Below, one piece after another: positions 1-8,388 of a DNA stretch of 64,000 nucleotides. Made by a program: the position numbers and the translations under genes. The stretch covers positions 1 to 64,000 of the forward strand of contig NZ_JWJE02000014.1 in the NCBI RefSeq assembly GCF_000812025.2, given 5' to 3'. The DNA comes from Bacillus thermotolerans (GTDB lineage Bacteria; Bacillota; Bacilli; Bacillales; Domibacillaceae). The first letter of the stretch is position 1. Each line of letters begins with the position of its first letter. The notes under the pieces are model-generated. The model was not told where the DNA came from, searched no databases, and saw nothing but the letters and a program-made list of their open reading frames with translations.

Positions 1-365
1 CTGACTTATCCATTATAAAGGACTTTTTCTTTGCACAAAATAAAATTAGTGAAGATTTTGGGTCTTTTTAATATTGAAATTAAATTAGTGCGACACTAGT
101 AGTTGTGTGTGAATATTTTAATGCGACGCTAGTGATCCGATTGTTTTTCGGAATTTGGGTATGTAAAATAGGTTTAACAGTTGATTCAGTAATTTTCTAC
201 TTTAACAAACGGACTAGATTGATAAACAAGAAATGGTAACGTAAACAGTAATAGGCCTATAGTGATTTGAGGCTAATAGGAAAAGAGAAAAACAGTCATT
301 TTGGTATCATATTTTATCTATGACCTGGATGAGTAAGGTTGGTAGAGTCTGAGGAGAATCAATTA
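1..365. other. AT-rich gene-free stretch at the left edge
   Basis: I see no gene here. The stretch is very AT-rich. It contains a near-identical 11-base direct repeat (90-100 and 123-133, GCGACRCTAGT) and, at 136-220, a block resembling 44365-44450 inside the phage (listed separately). No convincing promoter could be assigned to a gene. Confidence 0.5.
136..220 (+). repeat. Diverged intergenic repeat, copy 1
   Basis: This block of about 85 bases aligns with 44365-44450, with roughly three quarters of positions identical by eye. The best-preserved parts are the TTGATTCAG core and the AACAAACGGAC end. Neither copy codes for protein. One copy lies at the left edge of the window and the other just upstream of a MerR cassette, so it may be the end of a mobile cassette or a common Bacillus intergenic element. 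Its function is unknown. Confidence 0.5.
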
Positions 366-370
366 AAATA

Positions 371-407
371 AAAAATACAGAGCGAGAAATTCTCACTCTG
401 TATTTTT
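371..407. terminator. Bidirectional intrinsic terminator
   Basis: A 17-bp stem (371-387 with 391-407, one mismatch) is flanked by A-tracts and T-tracts on the two sides, so it can end transcripts from either direction. It closes the leftward gene pair that ends at 422. Confidence 0.85.
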
Positions 408-421
408 TATTTTTGCATCGT

Positions 422-640
422 TCACTTATCGCTTTTACTTGATGTTATTTTACGAGTGGCTAAAGCTATGATCCCACCAACTGCAATAAATACAATGTCC
501 AAAACGATTTCCAACCCTTGAAACGCATCAATATAATTTACTAAAAACCAACTTTTTCCTCCATTAGTCAAATGATTGATTAATCCTCCTACTCCCTGAA
601 TAATAAAAAGCAGGCTGAGTCCACTGATAATTTCTTTCAT
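422..640 (-). CDS. Small two-helix membrane protein
   Basis: This 72-residue hydrophobic protein has two likely membrane helices (about residues 5-22 and 42-62) and a short charged, Ser/Lys-rich tail, so it should sit in the cytoplasmic membrane. I do not recognise a family. The start at 640 is chosen because AGAGGTG lies just upstream of that ATG; an in-frame start nine bases earlier has no spacing for a ribosome binding site. The gene lies 25 bases downstream of the GAP-family gene on the same strand and ends just before a terminator, so the two probably form one operon under the divergent TetR-type regulator. The role is unknown; a link to export of a small molecule is only inference from the neighbour. 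Confidence 0.6.
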   Translation of the reverse strand: MKEIISGLSLLFIIQGVGGLINHLTNGGKSWFLVNYIDAFQGLEIVLDIVFIAVGGIIALATRKITSSKSDK

Positions 641-665
641 GATGAACACCTCTTTAATATTTTTT

Positions 666-1379
666 CTAATTTAATATGCCTCTAAGACCGATATTAAAAA
701 AAACTGCACCTATGACTCCTGTCGCTACCAAGAGTGAAGAGATTGGAGCTTCATTTAATTTTGACCTCATTTTAACAAGAATTTGTTGCAACCTTTCTTT
801 AAATATAAAATTAACCCCTAATAGTAATAGAGAAGGAAGCACCATTACTAGATTGTATCCAATAATTATTAAGATAGCAGGTGTAGTCTCAATTGTTTGA
901 TGATACATTAAAAAGATTGAATAAAAGTAAGGCAGTGCCGTTACAAATTCAATTAGGAAAACAATGATCCCTAATATAATCATCCCTTTAATAGTTGTAT
1001 TTTTGGGGATAAATGAAATTAAACGTTTTTTTGTAGTCTCTTTTGGTTTACTGAAGCTTATTAGAACAAGAACTGCTCCAAGTAGGATATAAAACCAATT
1101 GATAAAGTCAAACTGAGACAATTGTTCTATTCTCTTCAATAATGAACTTCCACCAAAGTAGAGTAATAAACCCGTGATGAAATAGCCTAACTGCGTGATG
1201 AATAAAAACACAAATAAACGAGAAGATAACTGATTCGGTTGTGTCAGTAATAAATAGGCTGTTACAGTCAGTACACCGGGACTTAAAATATCAATTAAAG
1301 CACACAAAAAAATAATCATTAATGCTGAAGAAATGTCTAGTGATGAAGAAGGCATCAATGCTTCAATAGTTTCGATCAA
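666..1379 (-). CDS. GAP/LysE-like multi-pass membrane protein
   Basis: This 237-residue protein has about six membrane segments, with an N-terminal segment containing a D-x-L-S-P-G motif typical of GAP-family and LysE-like transporters. Members of that superfamily are associated with export of small molecules or lipids; the substrate here cannot be deduced. Translation probably starts at the TTG at 1379, because AAAGGAGG lies about ten bases upstream and no better ATG is nearby. The gene is divergent from a TetR regulator, and two matching palindromes lie between them, so repression by that regulator is likely. It is followed after 25 bases by the small membrane protein. Confidence 0.65.
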   Translation of the reverse strand: MIETIEALMPSSSLDISSALMIIFLCALIDILSPGVLTVTAYLLLTQPNQLSSRLFVFLFITQLGYFITGLLLYFGGSSLLKRIEQLSQFDFINWFYILLGAVLVLISFSKPKETTKKRLISFIPKNTTIKGMIILGIIVFLIEFVTALPYFYSIFLMYHQTIETTPAILIIIGYNLVMVLPSLLLLGVNFIFKERLQQILVKMRSKLNEAPISSLLVATGVIGAVFFNIGLRGILN

Positions 1380-1419
1380 ACAAACTAGTCCTCCTTTAAA
1401 TGTTGTGGTATTATCTATT

Positions 1420-1460
1420 TAACACATTGTGCTACAAAAAGATAATAACACACTGTGCTA
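1420..1460. promoter_or_regulatory. Paired TetR-type operators in divergent promoter region
   Basis: Two near-identical 15-base dyads lie at 1420-1434 and 1446-1460 (consensus TAACACAYTGTGCTA, arms TARCACA/TGTGYTA), separated by 11 bases. They fill the gap between the leftward membrane operon and the rightward TetR gene, which is the usual arrangement for an autoregulated TetR repressor. Binding is inferred from position and symmetry. Confidence 0.75.
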
Positions 1461-1482
1461 AATAAAGGAAGTGATTTTTATA

Positions 1483-2082
1483 ATGCCAAAAATTGTTGAT
1501 CATGATGAAAAGCGCAAACAAATTGCTGAGGCTGCATGGAATATTATTAGGAAAGAAGGGGTTGAGAAAGCGTCTATACGAAGAGTTGCAGCTGAGGCAG
1601 GGATGTCTTCTGGTGCGTTAAGACATTATTTTTCAACTCAAGATGAAATGTTATTATTTATTATGAATTACTACTTAGAAGAAGGGAAAAAACGTTCTCA
1701 AAATAAAGAATGGTCAGAAAACCCAGTGCAGGCAGTAGAAGAAGTTTTATTAGAGCTAGTACCAATAGATGAAGAAAAGAAAATTGAAACGAGTGTTTGG
1801 TGGATTCTTGCATTACGTTCACTTACAAGTGATACAATAAAGGACAAAAAAGATGAAATGACGGACGGTACATATGAATTAGCAAATTCACTGATTGAAA
1901 TCTTAGCTCTAAAAGGCGTATTATCAGATTCAATGAATGCAGAATTAGAAAAGAGTAGGTTAACGGCATTAATAGAGGGATTGTCGATTCATGCTTTATT
2001 AAGACCTGATGTATACTCTCCAGAAAAGGTGAAGGAAGTTATTCGTTATCATTTAGAGACACTCTGCAATAAAATCAATTAA
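1483..2082 (+). CDS. TetR/AcrR family transcriptional regulator
   Basis: This 199-residue regulator has an N-terminal helix-turn-helix (about residues 5-55, including the SIRRVAAEAG and GALRHYFS segments) followed by an all-helical ligand-binding domain of normal length; it resembles the BetI-like branch with a TetR_C_6-type C-terminus. The ATG at 1483 is preferred over an upstream in-frame GTG at 1471 because AAAGGAAGTG is correctly spaced only for the former. It probably represses both itself and the divergent membrane operon through the two palindromes at 1420-1460. The inducer is unknown. Confidence 0.85.
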   Translation: MPKIVDHDEKRKQIAEAAWNIIRKEGVEKASIRRVAAEAGMSSGALRHYFSTQDEMLLFIMNYYLEEGKKRSQNKEWSENPVQAVEEVLLELVPIDEEKKIETSVWWILALRSLTSDTIKDKKDEMTDGTYELANSLIEILALKGVLSDSMNAELEKSRLTALIEGLSIHALLRPDVYSPEKVKEVIRYHLETLCNKIN

Positions 2083-2126
2083 GCTAATCGGTCGATGTAT
2101 CAATTATTGTCCCATTTGTTTTTAAT

Positions 2127-2618
2127 AGCAGTAAATTTGAGCAGCATCTTTATTGTTCCGAGGATTGCACATTTGAAACATCACTGAATCCATGGGAAAG
2201 CGGAGTTGTTACAGAAGAACTTAACAATGGTGCTGTATGCTGGTTACGTAATCTTGACCGCAAAAAGTGGTCACTTGAAATCCCTTACGAAGTGAGCGGT
2301 GTTACCACTTCTATGTTCCCTGATTTAGTGATTGTAAGATCTGATGCACAAGGTTATGTTTTTGATATTCTAGAACCACACGATCCCAGCCGCAAAGATA
2401 ATTACCCTAAGGCAGTGGGTTTAGCAAAATTCGCAGAGAAGCACTGGGGTATATTTGGCAGGATTCAGCTTATCCGTCTCAAAAAAGGTGTAGATGGTCG
2501 TGAACATTTCTATCGACTAGATATGGGAAAAACAACGATTAGGAATAAAGTTCGTGGCATAACATCAAACGAGGAACTTGATAGAATTTTCGATACAGAT
2601 ACTGTACGAGAAGATTAA
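2127..2618 (+). pseudogene. C-terminal fragment of a type III restriction-like helicase-nuclease
   Basis: An open frame without a proper start runs from about 2127 to the stop at 2618, and the reading continues upstream of the GTG at 2292 without a stop. The peptide matches my recollection of the C-terminal end of large DEAD/DEAH 'type III restriction enzyme, res subunit' proteins: a PD-(D/E)xK-like core (FPDLVIV then DILEPHD), the SRKDN segment and a final TSNEELDRIFD-type helix. The helicase body is absent and the remnant begins directly after the TetR gene. It is most likely a decayed leftover of an earlier restriction island at this site. Confidence 0.65.
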
Positions 2619-2623
2619 ATAAT

Positions 2624-2860
2624 ACATCTATACTGTCTCCTCAACCTCAATAAAAAATCTAATCTGTCAACTCGACCCTATCGCTTTCAGGGTAGTTGAT
2701 ATGTTTCCTCAATGAACAAAAATAAGGGTTTCCAGACATTAGCGTCCTCGGCAAAGTTGCCGAGAGAAAATGCAATGTCAGGAAACCCTTTATTTATCAG
2801 TGCTTTGAATAGACCCTACATCTCCACCCGTGACATCAAGGCAACACACTCCACGTGGCT
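2624..2860 (-). repeat. Diverged copy of the rlmCD 3' end and downstream region (left flank, candidate attL)
   Basis: This block is collinear with 59369-59605, the 3' end and terminator of the intact rlmCD gene, starting from a shared ACATCTAT. Landmarks have matching offsets: TTTCCTCAAT, CCTTTATTTATCAGT, and the codons for HVECV and LMSRVE followed by a stop. The left copy reads HVECVALMSRVEM and stop; the intact gene ends [13 protein letters not shown]. Similarity breaks up soon after 2860. Having target-gene ends on both sides of the phage strongly suggests these are the flanks of a site-specific insertion. The exact crossover cannot be fixed from one sequence. Confidence 0.75.
2724..2790 (-). 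terminator. Terminator hairpin of the rlmCD-end remnant
   Basis: Arms AAGGGTTTCC (2724-2733) and GGAAACCCTT (2781-2790) pair perfectly, with a second inner stem GACATT/AATGTC and a small CTCGGCAA/TTGCCGAG-type hairpin at the tip. Read leftward it is followed by TTATTTTTG. It corresponds in position to the hairpin at 59470-59537 below the intact rlmCD. Confidence 0.7.
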
Positions 2861-2981
2861 CGAGAGGACAGAATGAATGTCATTTGAGCGTATCCGTTCT
2901 CGGAAACATATCCACTACGTTTTTGGCACTATCGGTAGGCGGGAACATATCGACCTTCAACTATCACACCATTAAATGTGT

Positions 2982-3731
2982 TTAGTTAATAATATCGCCT
3001 TTGTTTTTAGCTAAATTTTCATGCCATTCTCGTCGCTTAGTAGCTGTCGGTTTCGTCCACTCTGTTTCTTCACCAATAATTTTTAAAGGTTCTTGTGAGC
3101 GATAAGAACGCGTTAAGTTACCAGGGAACTTTTTGTCAGTAACATTTGGGTCGTTTTCAAATTCACCTGTAGGTTCTACTATATAAACGCGTTCTCTTCC
3201 TTTTCCTTTTGCTAATGCTGCTGCAAGACCTGCCCCATTGACATTAGCAGTGAAATAAATATGGTTCATTTTAAGCCCAGGTTTGTAATTTGAATTTCCA
3301 CCCGCTATCAGAAAATCACCAACTTTCAAATCTGCCTTTGTCCCATGGTAAAATGGGCCTTTATCTGTTAGTGCACCATTATATGATTTGGCCAATTCAT
3401 AATTTCTAGTTGCCTGTTCAGAATCACCCAACTCCTCATAACAGTTGGCAATGTTTATATACAACGTGGAGTAAGCACTCTTAACGTTATCATCATCTAT
3501 ATTTTGTGCACACTGTAAGGATGTTTCCATCCATTTTAATTTATCTGTAATATTTTCTTGTATACGAGCTAAATGATAAGCTGCGATAAATCTTTCATAG
3601 TCATCCGTTGCTTCGTGCCATGCTTTATGAAACATCGCAATCGCACCCTCACTGTTTCCACAGTCCTCCAATCCCATCCCACTCATGCAGATTTTAATAA
3701 TAACGTTATTTGGATCAAATTTTTTATTCAT
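2982..3731 (-). CDS. arr: TPR domain fused to rifamycin ADP-ribosyltransferase (Arr)
   Basis: Residues about 120-240 match Arr enzymes, which inactivate rifamycins by transferring ADP-ribose from NAD+ to the C23 hydroxyl. The diagnostic segments PFYHGTKADLKVGD, HIYFTA and FPGNLTRSYRSQEPL are present; from the family, the FYHGT histidine, the HIYF tyrosine and the aspartate in NDPNVTDKK are expected to form the active site. Classical Arr is about 140 residues; here an extra N-terminal region of about 115 residues looks like tetratricopeptide helices (for example YINIANCYEELGDSEQATRNYELA). The start at 3731 has GGAGGTAAGATTAG upstream. It lies at the left end of a resistance cluster. What the TPR part binds is unknown. 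Confidence 0.88.
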   Translation of the reverse strand: MNKKFDPNNVIIKICMSGMGLEDCGNSEGAIAMFHKAWHEATDDYERFIAAYHLARIQENITDKLKWMETSLQCAQNIDDDNVKSAYSTLYINIANCYEELGDSEQATRNYELAKSYNGALTDKGPFYHGTKADLKVGDFLIAGGNSNYKPGLKMNHIYFTANVNGAGLAAALAKGKGRERVYIVEPTGEFENDPNVTDKKFPGNLTRSYRSQEPLKIIGEETEWTKPTATKRREWHENLAKNKGDIIN

Positions 3732-4119
3732 CTAATCTTACCTCCAAATTAATTGAATGTTATGATGAGTATATCCAGAACTTCAACTGCTCAAGATCTT
3801 CTCCATTGGCTTGCCTTTTGCCAATTCGTCGATTAATGAAGCAGACCAAAATAATCACTATCCCAAATCCCCCAACAAATCTCACTAATATACTATCGAA
3901 GTATAGCAGTTGAAATTCAGAACGAACAGTCTATATTTGCAATTTTGTATATGTTATAATTAAAGTGAGGAAGAGTATATTATCAGTGAAGTTAAGCTTT
4001 TATTGTTTCGGGGGTGCCTAGCACAACCCGAAATTAGCTACGCCAAACATTCACCAATCGTACCGTTTACGAAAAGGGCACTCTTAATAGGAGCGCCCTT
4101 TTCGTAAACATTGATGTAA
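3732..4119. other. Intergenic region between arr and the AraC-type gene
   Basis: This gene-free stretch of about 390 bases holds the arr ribosome binding site at its left end and a strong bidirectional hairpin at its right end (4065-4109). A 67-codon frame on the plus strand (3710-3913) has no ribosome binding site and low-complexity content, so I do not call it. I cannot place the arr promoter with confidence. Confidence 0.4.
4065..4109. terminator. Strong hairpin terminator
   Basis: A perfect 15-bp stem (GTTTACGAAAAGGGC at 4065-4079 with its complement at 4095-4109) lies just beyond the stop of the AraC-type gene. The stem itself carries T-rich stretches rather than a long following T-run, so it should work best for the leftward gene. 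Confidence 0.75.
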
Positions 4120-4998
4120 TTAATAGTCTTTTTTCTTTACTGGAATCCAAATTTCGCTTCTATACTTAGGATTCCCAGTGTCTGGACTCTCACTCCATAA
4201 AATTTCAGGACCTTCAACCGCCTCGTATCCTGATGATGGAAACCACTCTGAATATATCCTACCCCACACATTTTGAAGTGTTTCCGGGAATGGTCCAATC
4301 GATTCAAATACAGCCCAAGTACTAGCATCAATTTTTAATACATCAAATTCTGCTGTTTCATCACTTGAAGTTGCTACACCGATGTAATGATCTAGTTCTC
4401 CTCTTTCTTCCATTCTTCCTTCCGAGAAATTAGTGGAAGCACTAATAATACCTGTTGGTTCTACATTTGAAATTGCTTTTAATTGTTTAATAACATCCGT
4501 GGTTAAAAGTTCAGTCATTTTTGCAATCTCTGGATTGACACCTTTAAAAATAATTGGAACTCTCTTCTTAAATCCTACTAACTTAAAAGGTCCTTTCTCA
4601 ACAATACGATAGTTCATTTCGCATCCTCCTTTAATTGATAATTGAAAGGTCATTCGAGGATAAGCTTTTAATTGTGTATTCTCACTCCTTGCCTCAGAAG
4701 GGAGAATGCCATGCAGGGAATGAAAAGCACGGGAAAATGAATCAGCCGAATTATAGCCATATTTGACGGCTACATCAATTATTCTCAAATCCCTATCTTT
4801 CAGATCAAGTGCAGCCAACGTCAGTCTTCTTCTCCGAATATATTCTGATAAACTTATGCCTGCTAAAAAAGAAAACATCCGCTTGAAATGATACTCTGAA
4901 CAATAAGCGATTTTAGATACTTCACTATAATCAATTTCCTCTGTTAAGTGCTCTTCAATATATGCCAATGCATTATTCATACTTCTTAAAGAATCCAT
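4120..4998 (-). CDS. AraC-family regulator with GyrI-like effector domain
   Basis: The 292-residue product has an N-terminal double helix-turn-helix of the AraC type (residues about 8-105; segments [19 protein letters not shown] and [15 protein letters not shown]) followed by a GyrI-like/effector-binding domain (about 125-290) as in BmrR-, Rob- and SbmC-related sensors of small drug-like molecules. The start at 4998 is chosen because AAAGGAGG lies seven bases upstream; the longer frame has no such signal. It sits within a resistance cluster, so control of a drug-response gene is plausible, but no target operator was identified. Confidence 0.85.
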   Translation of the reverse strand: MDSLRSMNNALAYIEEHLTEEIDYSEVSKIAYCSEYHFKRMFSFLAGISLSEYIRRRRLTLAALDLKDRDLRIIDVAVKYGYNSADSFSRAFHSLHGILPSEARSENTQLKAYPRMTFQLSIKGGCEMNYRIVEKGPFKLVGFKKRVPIIFKGVNPEIAKMTELLTTDVIKQLKAISNVEPTGIISASTNFSEGRMEERGELDHYIGVATSSDETAEFDVLKIDASTWAVFESIGPFPETLQNVWGRIYSEWFPSSGYEAVEGPEILWSESPDTGNPKYRSEIWIPVKKKDY

Positions 4999-5102
4999 CA
5001 AACAACCTCCTTTCATCATCAATATTATCAGAGGATGCATTTACCCATCCGACAATCTGTGCACAATGTAGTCGACTCACCTTATTCGGGAAACCCTTTA
5101 GT

Positions 5103-5744
5103 TTACATTTGTTTATTCATTAATTGCTCTAACCCTGCTTCGGATGTTAACATTTCAAGATTATTAAATATTTCCTCTTCGCTCCAATTCCACCATTGAA
5201 GCTTTAGCAAGAATTCAATCTTTTCGTCACTAAAGCGTTTTTTGATAAACTTAGCTGGATTCCCACCATATATTGAATAGGGTTCAACACTTTTTACTAC
5301 TGTTGAGTTAGCAGCAATAATCGCACCATCTCCAATTTTAATACCCGGCATAATGGTAACATTTTGACCTATCCATACATCATTGCCAATCACTGTATCT
5401 CCCTTAAAAGGAAGTTGTTCAATTGTAGGAGTCACTTTTTCCCATCCACAGCCAAAGATATTAAAGGGATAGGTTGTAATTCCATCCATTCTATGATTTG
5501 CACCATTCATGATAAACTTAACACCCGCTGCAATTGCACAGAACTTGCCTATAATGAGTTTATCTCCAAGAAATTCGTAGTGGTGCTCTATATTATCATA
5601 AAATTTCTCAGGAGATTTATTATTGTCGCTGTAATAAGTGTATTCACCAATCTCAACATTTGGTCTTTTAGGTAGATTACTTATATAGCAAACCGTCTTT
5701 ATATTTTCATTCGGATAAAGCTTTTTCTTATCTGGCCCCGTCAT
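5103..5744 (-). CDS. vat: Vat-family streptogramin A O-acetyltransferase
   Basis: This is a left-handed beta-helix (hexapeptide) acyltransferase of 213 residues, the normal Vat length. Segments GEYTYY, HYEFLGDKLIIGKFC, FIMNGANHRMDG, IGNDVWIGQNVTIMPG and YGGNPAKFIKKRFS are close to VatA/VatD-type enzymes, which acetylate group A streptogramins using acetyl-CoA; the histidine in NGANHRMDG is the expected catalytic base. Its ATG overlaps the stop of the upstream nucleotidyltransferase gene by four bases (ATGA), implying translational coupling. It might instead be a related xenobiotic acetyltransferase, but the NGANHRMDG context favours Vat. The exact allele cannot be assigned without alignment. 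Confidence 0.85.
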   Translation of the reverse strand: MTGPDKKKLYPNENIKTVCYISNLPKRPNVEIGEYTYYSDNNKSPEKFYDNIEHHYEFLGDKLIIGKFCAIAAGVKFIMNGANHRMDGITTYPFNIFGCGWEKVTPTIEQLPFKGDTVIGNDVWIGQNVTIMPGIKIGDGAIIAANSTVVKSVEPYSIYGGNPAKFIKKRFSDEKIEFLLKLQWWNWSEEEIFNNLEMLTSEAGLEQLMNKQM

Positions 5745-6580
5745 TGAATATGGGCTCCTTTCAGGTATTCAACCTCATTTACTAGTCTTTGAAGAATCTC
5801 TATTCCTTTTCTTGTACAATCTACATTAGTTGATATTAAGGAAATAACCTTATCGACCCTTTCCTTGTAATCGCTTGGCTTGATCTTAAAATCCTCGATC
5901 ATCTTAACAGCCTTTTTTTCATTTATACAGTATTCTTTATTTACTGCAAATAAGACTTGATTAAGGGAAGATATGCTTCGAAAGCAATGCCCGCAAACAT
6001 AGGATACATCGTCTTTATCTATATTGTTCTCAGCAAACATTAAAGAGAAACCTGCCTCAAACATAAAAAATTCAGTTAATCCTTTCTGCAAAGCGGTTGG
6101 ATAACGTTCTGCTTGCTTTTTAAACTCATAAAAGTTTTCATCATTAGCATATAGTATTTTGCTAATCGCTAATTCTCCTCGATACATAGCACTTATATAT
6201 CCATGGGGATGCCCCGTCTGATAATTAGCAGTAGCAATTCCTTGCTCCGTATCTTTGATTATTTGTACCACCCGTTTAATATCACGTAAAATTAAGTCCA
6301 CATGATATCCGTTTATGACTAACCATCCGCCGCCATTAATCCAATCACCCCATGCTCCGGGAGGTACAATAAGGTTGCTTCTATTCTCATCATCCAACTC
6401 TGTAGCAAGTTGATTAATTACTGTAATGTCAAATAACTCTGAATTGTAATAGATTCCGAAATCTATATCAGAATCCTCTGTATGGGTGCCTCTTGCACGA
6501 GAACCCCCTAATACGATGCCTTCTATATAAGGCAAAGAGGATAATTTTTCTGTCACTGATTGAATAATATTATCTATCAT
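5741..6580 (-). CDS. Nucleotidyltransferase, possible antibiotic-modifying enzyme
   Basis: The 279-residue product belongs to the DNA polymerase beta-like nucleotidyltransferase superfamily: GGSRARGTHTEDSDIDFGIYY (residues about 24-44) carries the G-S motif and the two metal-binding aspartates, with a third expected in HVDLIL. The helical C-terminal half resembles minimal nucleotidyltransferases such as antibiotic adenylyltransferases. In a cluster with Arr, Vat, Mef and Msr proteins, modification of an aminoglycoside or lincosamide is plausible, but I cannot match it to a named ANT or Lnu family and the substrate is unproven. It is the first gene of a two-gene operon, overlapping the vat gene by four bases. 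Confidence 0.7.
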   Translation of the reverse strand: MIDNIIQSVTEKLSSLPYIEGIVLGGSRARGTHTEDSDIDFGIYYNSELFDITVINQLATELDDENRSNLIVPPGAWGDWINGGGWLVINGYHVDLILRDIKRVVQIIKDTEQGIATANYQTGHPHGYISAMYRGELAISKILYANDENFYEFKKQAERYPTALQKGLTEFFMFEAGFSLMFAENNIDKDDVSYVCGHCFRSISSLNQVLFAVNKEYCINEKKAVKMIEDFKIKPSDYKERVDKVISLISTNVDCTRKGIEILQRLVNEVEYLKGAHIQ

Positions 6581-6681
6581 ACTGAATCACTCCTTTCAAT
6601 ATCAAAAGCTATATCTCATGTTGAGAAACACCTTTTTTGCCATATGTTCCTTATGCTTTACGTATATTTATATGGAAAGGG

Positions 6682-6707
6682 GGCCTTCAGAATTCATCTT
6701 GAAGGCC
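6682..6707. terminator. Small hairpin between msr(D) and the nucleotidyltransferase gene
   Basis: An 8-bp perfect stem GGCCTTCA/TGAAGGCC sits in the 230-base gap below the msr(D)-like gene. It lacks a long T-run on the leftward side, so its role as terminator is only likely. Confidence 0.45.
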
Positions 6708-6811
6708 TTATTTTCCCTGATTAGTGATCTAAACTACTTAGCGCTTAGATAAAATCCATAATCTTTTTCACTGCCCTACTTACGATCTGTCAAATAAGAA
6801 AAGTAAAATAA

Positions 6812-8275
6812 TTATCGGACTAAGTTTAATTTCTTATCTTTGATTTCATAAATCACATTAGCCACATTATCAAGTAGCCGATTGTCATGGGTGATAAATA
6901 CTATAGTTCCGGCATACTCCTTCATTAGTATTTCCAAAGCCTCTAAGCTTGGTATGTCAAGGAAGTTGCTCGGTTCATCCATTAGTAAGATGTTATATCT
7001 ACCCATAAGCATTTTAGCTAGCAATAATTTAATAATTTCGCCGCCGCTTAAAACAGATAAACTTTTTCCAATATCGTTTTGTTTAAACCCCATTGATGCT
7101 AGCACGGAACGAATTTCTGAAACATTGTAATCACAATCCTCCTGCATAAACTCCAGGACTTTCTGATTACTGTTGTACTTGTAACCATTTTGTGCAAAGT
7201 AACCTATTTTTGCCTTAGGTGAAATAGAAATTCCATCTTCATGGTTTAAGATCATTTGGATTAACGTTGTTTTACCTGTTCCATTACCACCAGTTAGAGC
7301 CACTTTTGCTCCAAGCGGAATTTGAAAAGATGCATTTTCAAACAGTACCTTATCTCCAAATATTTTAGTAATTTCCTTACCGACAATAGGATATGGATTG
7401 TGGAGCTCCAATGCTTTACTTTGCCTGAAACGAATCCTACGAATATCTTCTGGAGCTTCTACACTTCCTAAGGCCGCAATCCTATGTTCTAGGGATTTAG
7501 CGGCATTATGCATCTTTTTTGCCTTACTTCCTATTGATTTTTGATGAGCTAAACGCCCTCCGCCTTTAGTACTTTTTTTCTTTGAAGCACCTTTTGCCTT
7601 CTGTCCTATTTTACGGGCCTGCTTTCGCTTTTCCTCCGCAGCCCTTTCCAATCGGGCACGTTCCGCAATAAATTGTTCGTATTCTGCAGACTGGCTCTTG
7701 CGTTCTTCCTCTTTTTGGCGAAGATAATCAGAATAGTTTCCCCAATACTCAGTGATTTTGCCATCTTTCAGTTCCCATATTTTATCTACTACCTCATCAA
7801 GAAAATAGCGGTCATGGCTAATAACTAACAGTGCACCTATAAAATATTTTAGCTGTCCGATTAGAAAATCAATTCCTTCACGGTCTAAATGACTGGTAGG
7901 TTCATCCGCTAAAATACCATGAACCTGTGCCGATAAAGCTTGTGCTATTTTAAGCCTTGTTTCTTCACCGCCGCTCATGGTCTGAATATCTAATTGCTCA
8001 ACACCGAGCTTGCCCACAAGTGCAAAATCTTTCTCCTCCTGCAAAGTTACTTCGTCCAACTGAGGGATATAGGCAAGTTCACCTAGACGATTCATTTTAC
8101 ATCCTGGAGGAGTTAATTCTCCTAAAATCACCTTAAATAAAGTGCTTTTTCCTGCACCATTTGCTCCTACTAAACCAATACGGTCATAATCATACACTTC
8201 TAATTCATCTATATCTAAACAAGTGCGTCCTTTAAATTCCACACGAATGTCTTTTGCTTTTAATATCAATTCCAT
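6812..8275 (-). CDS. msr(D): Msr(D)-like ABC-F ribosome protection protein
   Basis: This 487-residue protein, the usual Msr(D) length, has two ABC ATPase domains and no membrane segments. Walker A motifs are GANGAGKST and GGNGTGKTT, signature motifs [10 protein letters not shown] and [10 protein letters not shown], and Walker B motifs end in LADEP and LLMDEP; a charged Lys/Glu-rich interdomain linker lies at about residues 170-260. Such proteins bind the ribosomal E site and displace macrolides and ketolides. The wording matches Mel/Msr(D) as I remember it. The ATG at 8275 follows AGGAGG by eight bases; an upstream in-frame ATG at 8311 lacks one. It follows the mef gene and a leader peptide, forming the known mef-msr(D) operon. 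Confidence 0.93.
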   Translation of the reverse strand: MELILKAKDIRVEFKGRTCLDIDELEVYDYDRIGLVGANGAGKSTLFKVILGELTPPGCKMNRLGELAYIPQLDEVTLQEEKDFALVGKLGVEQLDIQTMSGGEETRLKIAQALSAQVHGILADEPTSHLDREGIDFLIGQLKYFIGALLVISHDRYFLDEVVDKIWELKDGKITEYWGNYSDYLRQKEEERKSQSAEYEQFIAERARLERAAEEKRKQARKIGQKAKGASKKKSTKGGGRLAHQKSIGSKAKKMHNAAKSLEHRIAALGSVEAPEDIRRIRFRQSKALELHNPYPIVGKEITKIFGDKVLFENASFQIPLGAKVALTGGNGTGKTTLIQMILNHEDGISISPKAKIGYFAQNGYKYNSNQKVLEFMQEDCDYNVSEIRSVLASMGFKQNDIGKSLSVLSGGEIIKLLLAKMLMGRYNILLMDEPSNFLDIPSLEALEILMKEYAGTIVFITHDNRLLDNVANVIYEIKDKKLNLVR

Positions 8276-8354
8276 AACATTTTCCTCCTGTCTATAATCG
8301 CATGTTTTCATTTGCTTGTACGCAGGGAAAACCCTACGATTTAAGCAGGAAGAA

Positions 8355-8375
8355 TTACATGAAAATTAAATACAT
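8355..8375 (-). CDS. msrDL: Msr(D) leader peptide MYLIFM
   Basis: A six-codon frame (Met-Tyr-Leu-Ile-Phe-Met-stop) is preceded by AGGAGGGA at 8382-8389, which overlaps the mef stop codon. The sequence matches the known MsrDL leader, at which macrolides stall the ribosome to relieve attenuation of msr(D). Between it and the msr(D) start lies a hairpin (TGCTT/AAGCA and GTAGGG/CCCTGC arms, about 8310-8350) that could act as the attenuator. Confidence 0.88.
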   Translation of the reverse strand: MYLIFM

Positions 8376-8388
8376 AAATATGTCCCTC

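Noticed and set aside
1-300. Possible leader element copy at GGCTAATAGG near 272
   Set aside because: It lacks the TCCTCAAC part and the correct spacing and is not followed by a phage gene.
3710-3913. Plus-strand 67-codon frame upstream of arr
   Set aside because: No ribosome binding site, overlaps the arr start on the other strand, and has no recognisable domain.
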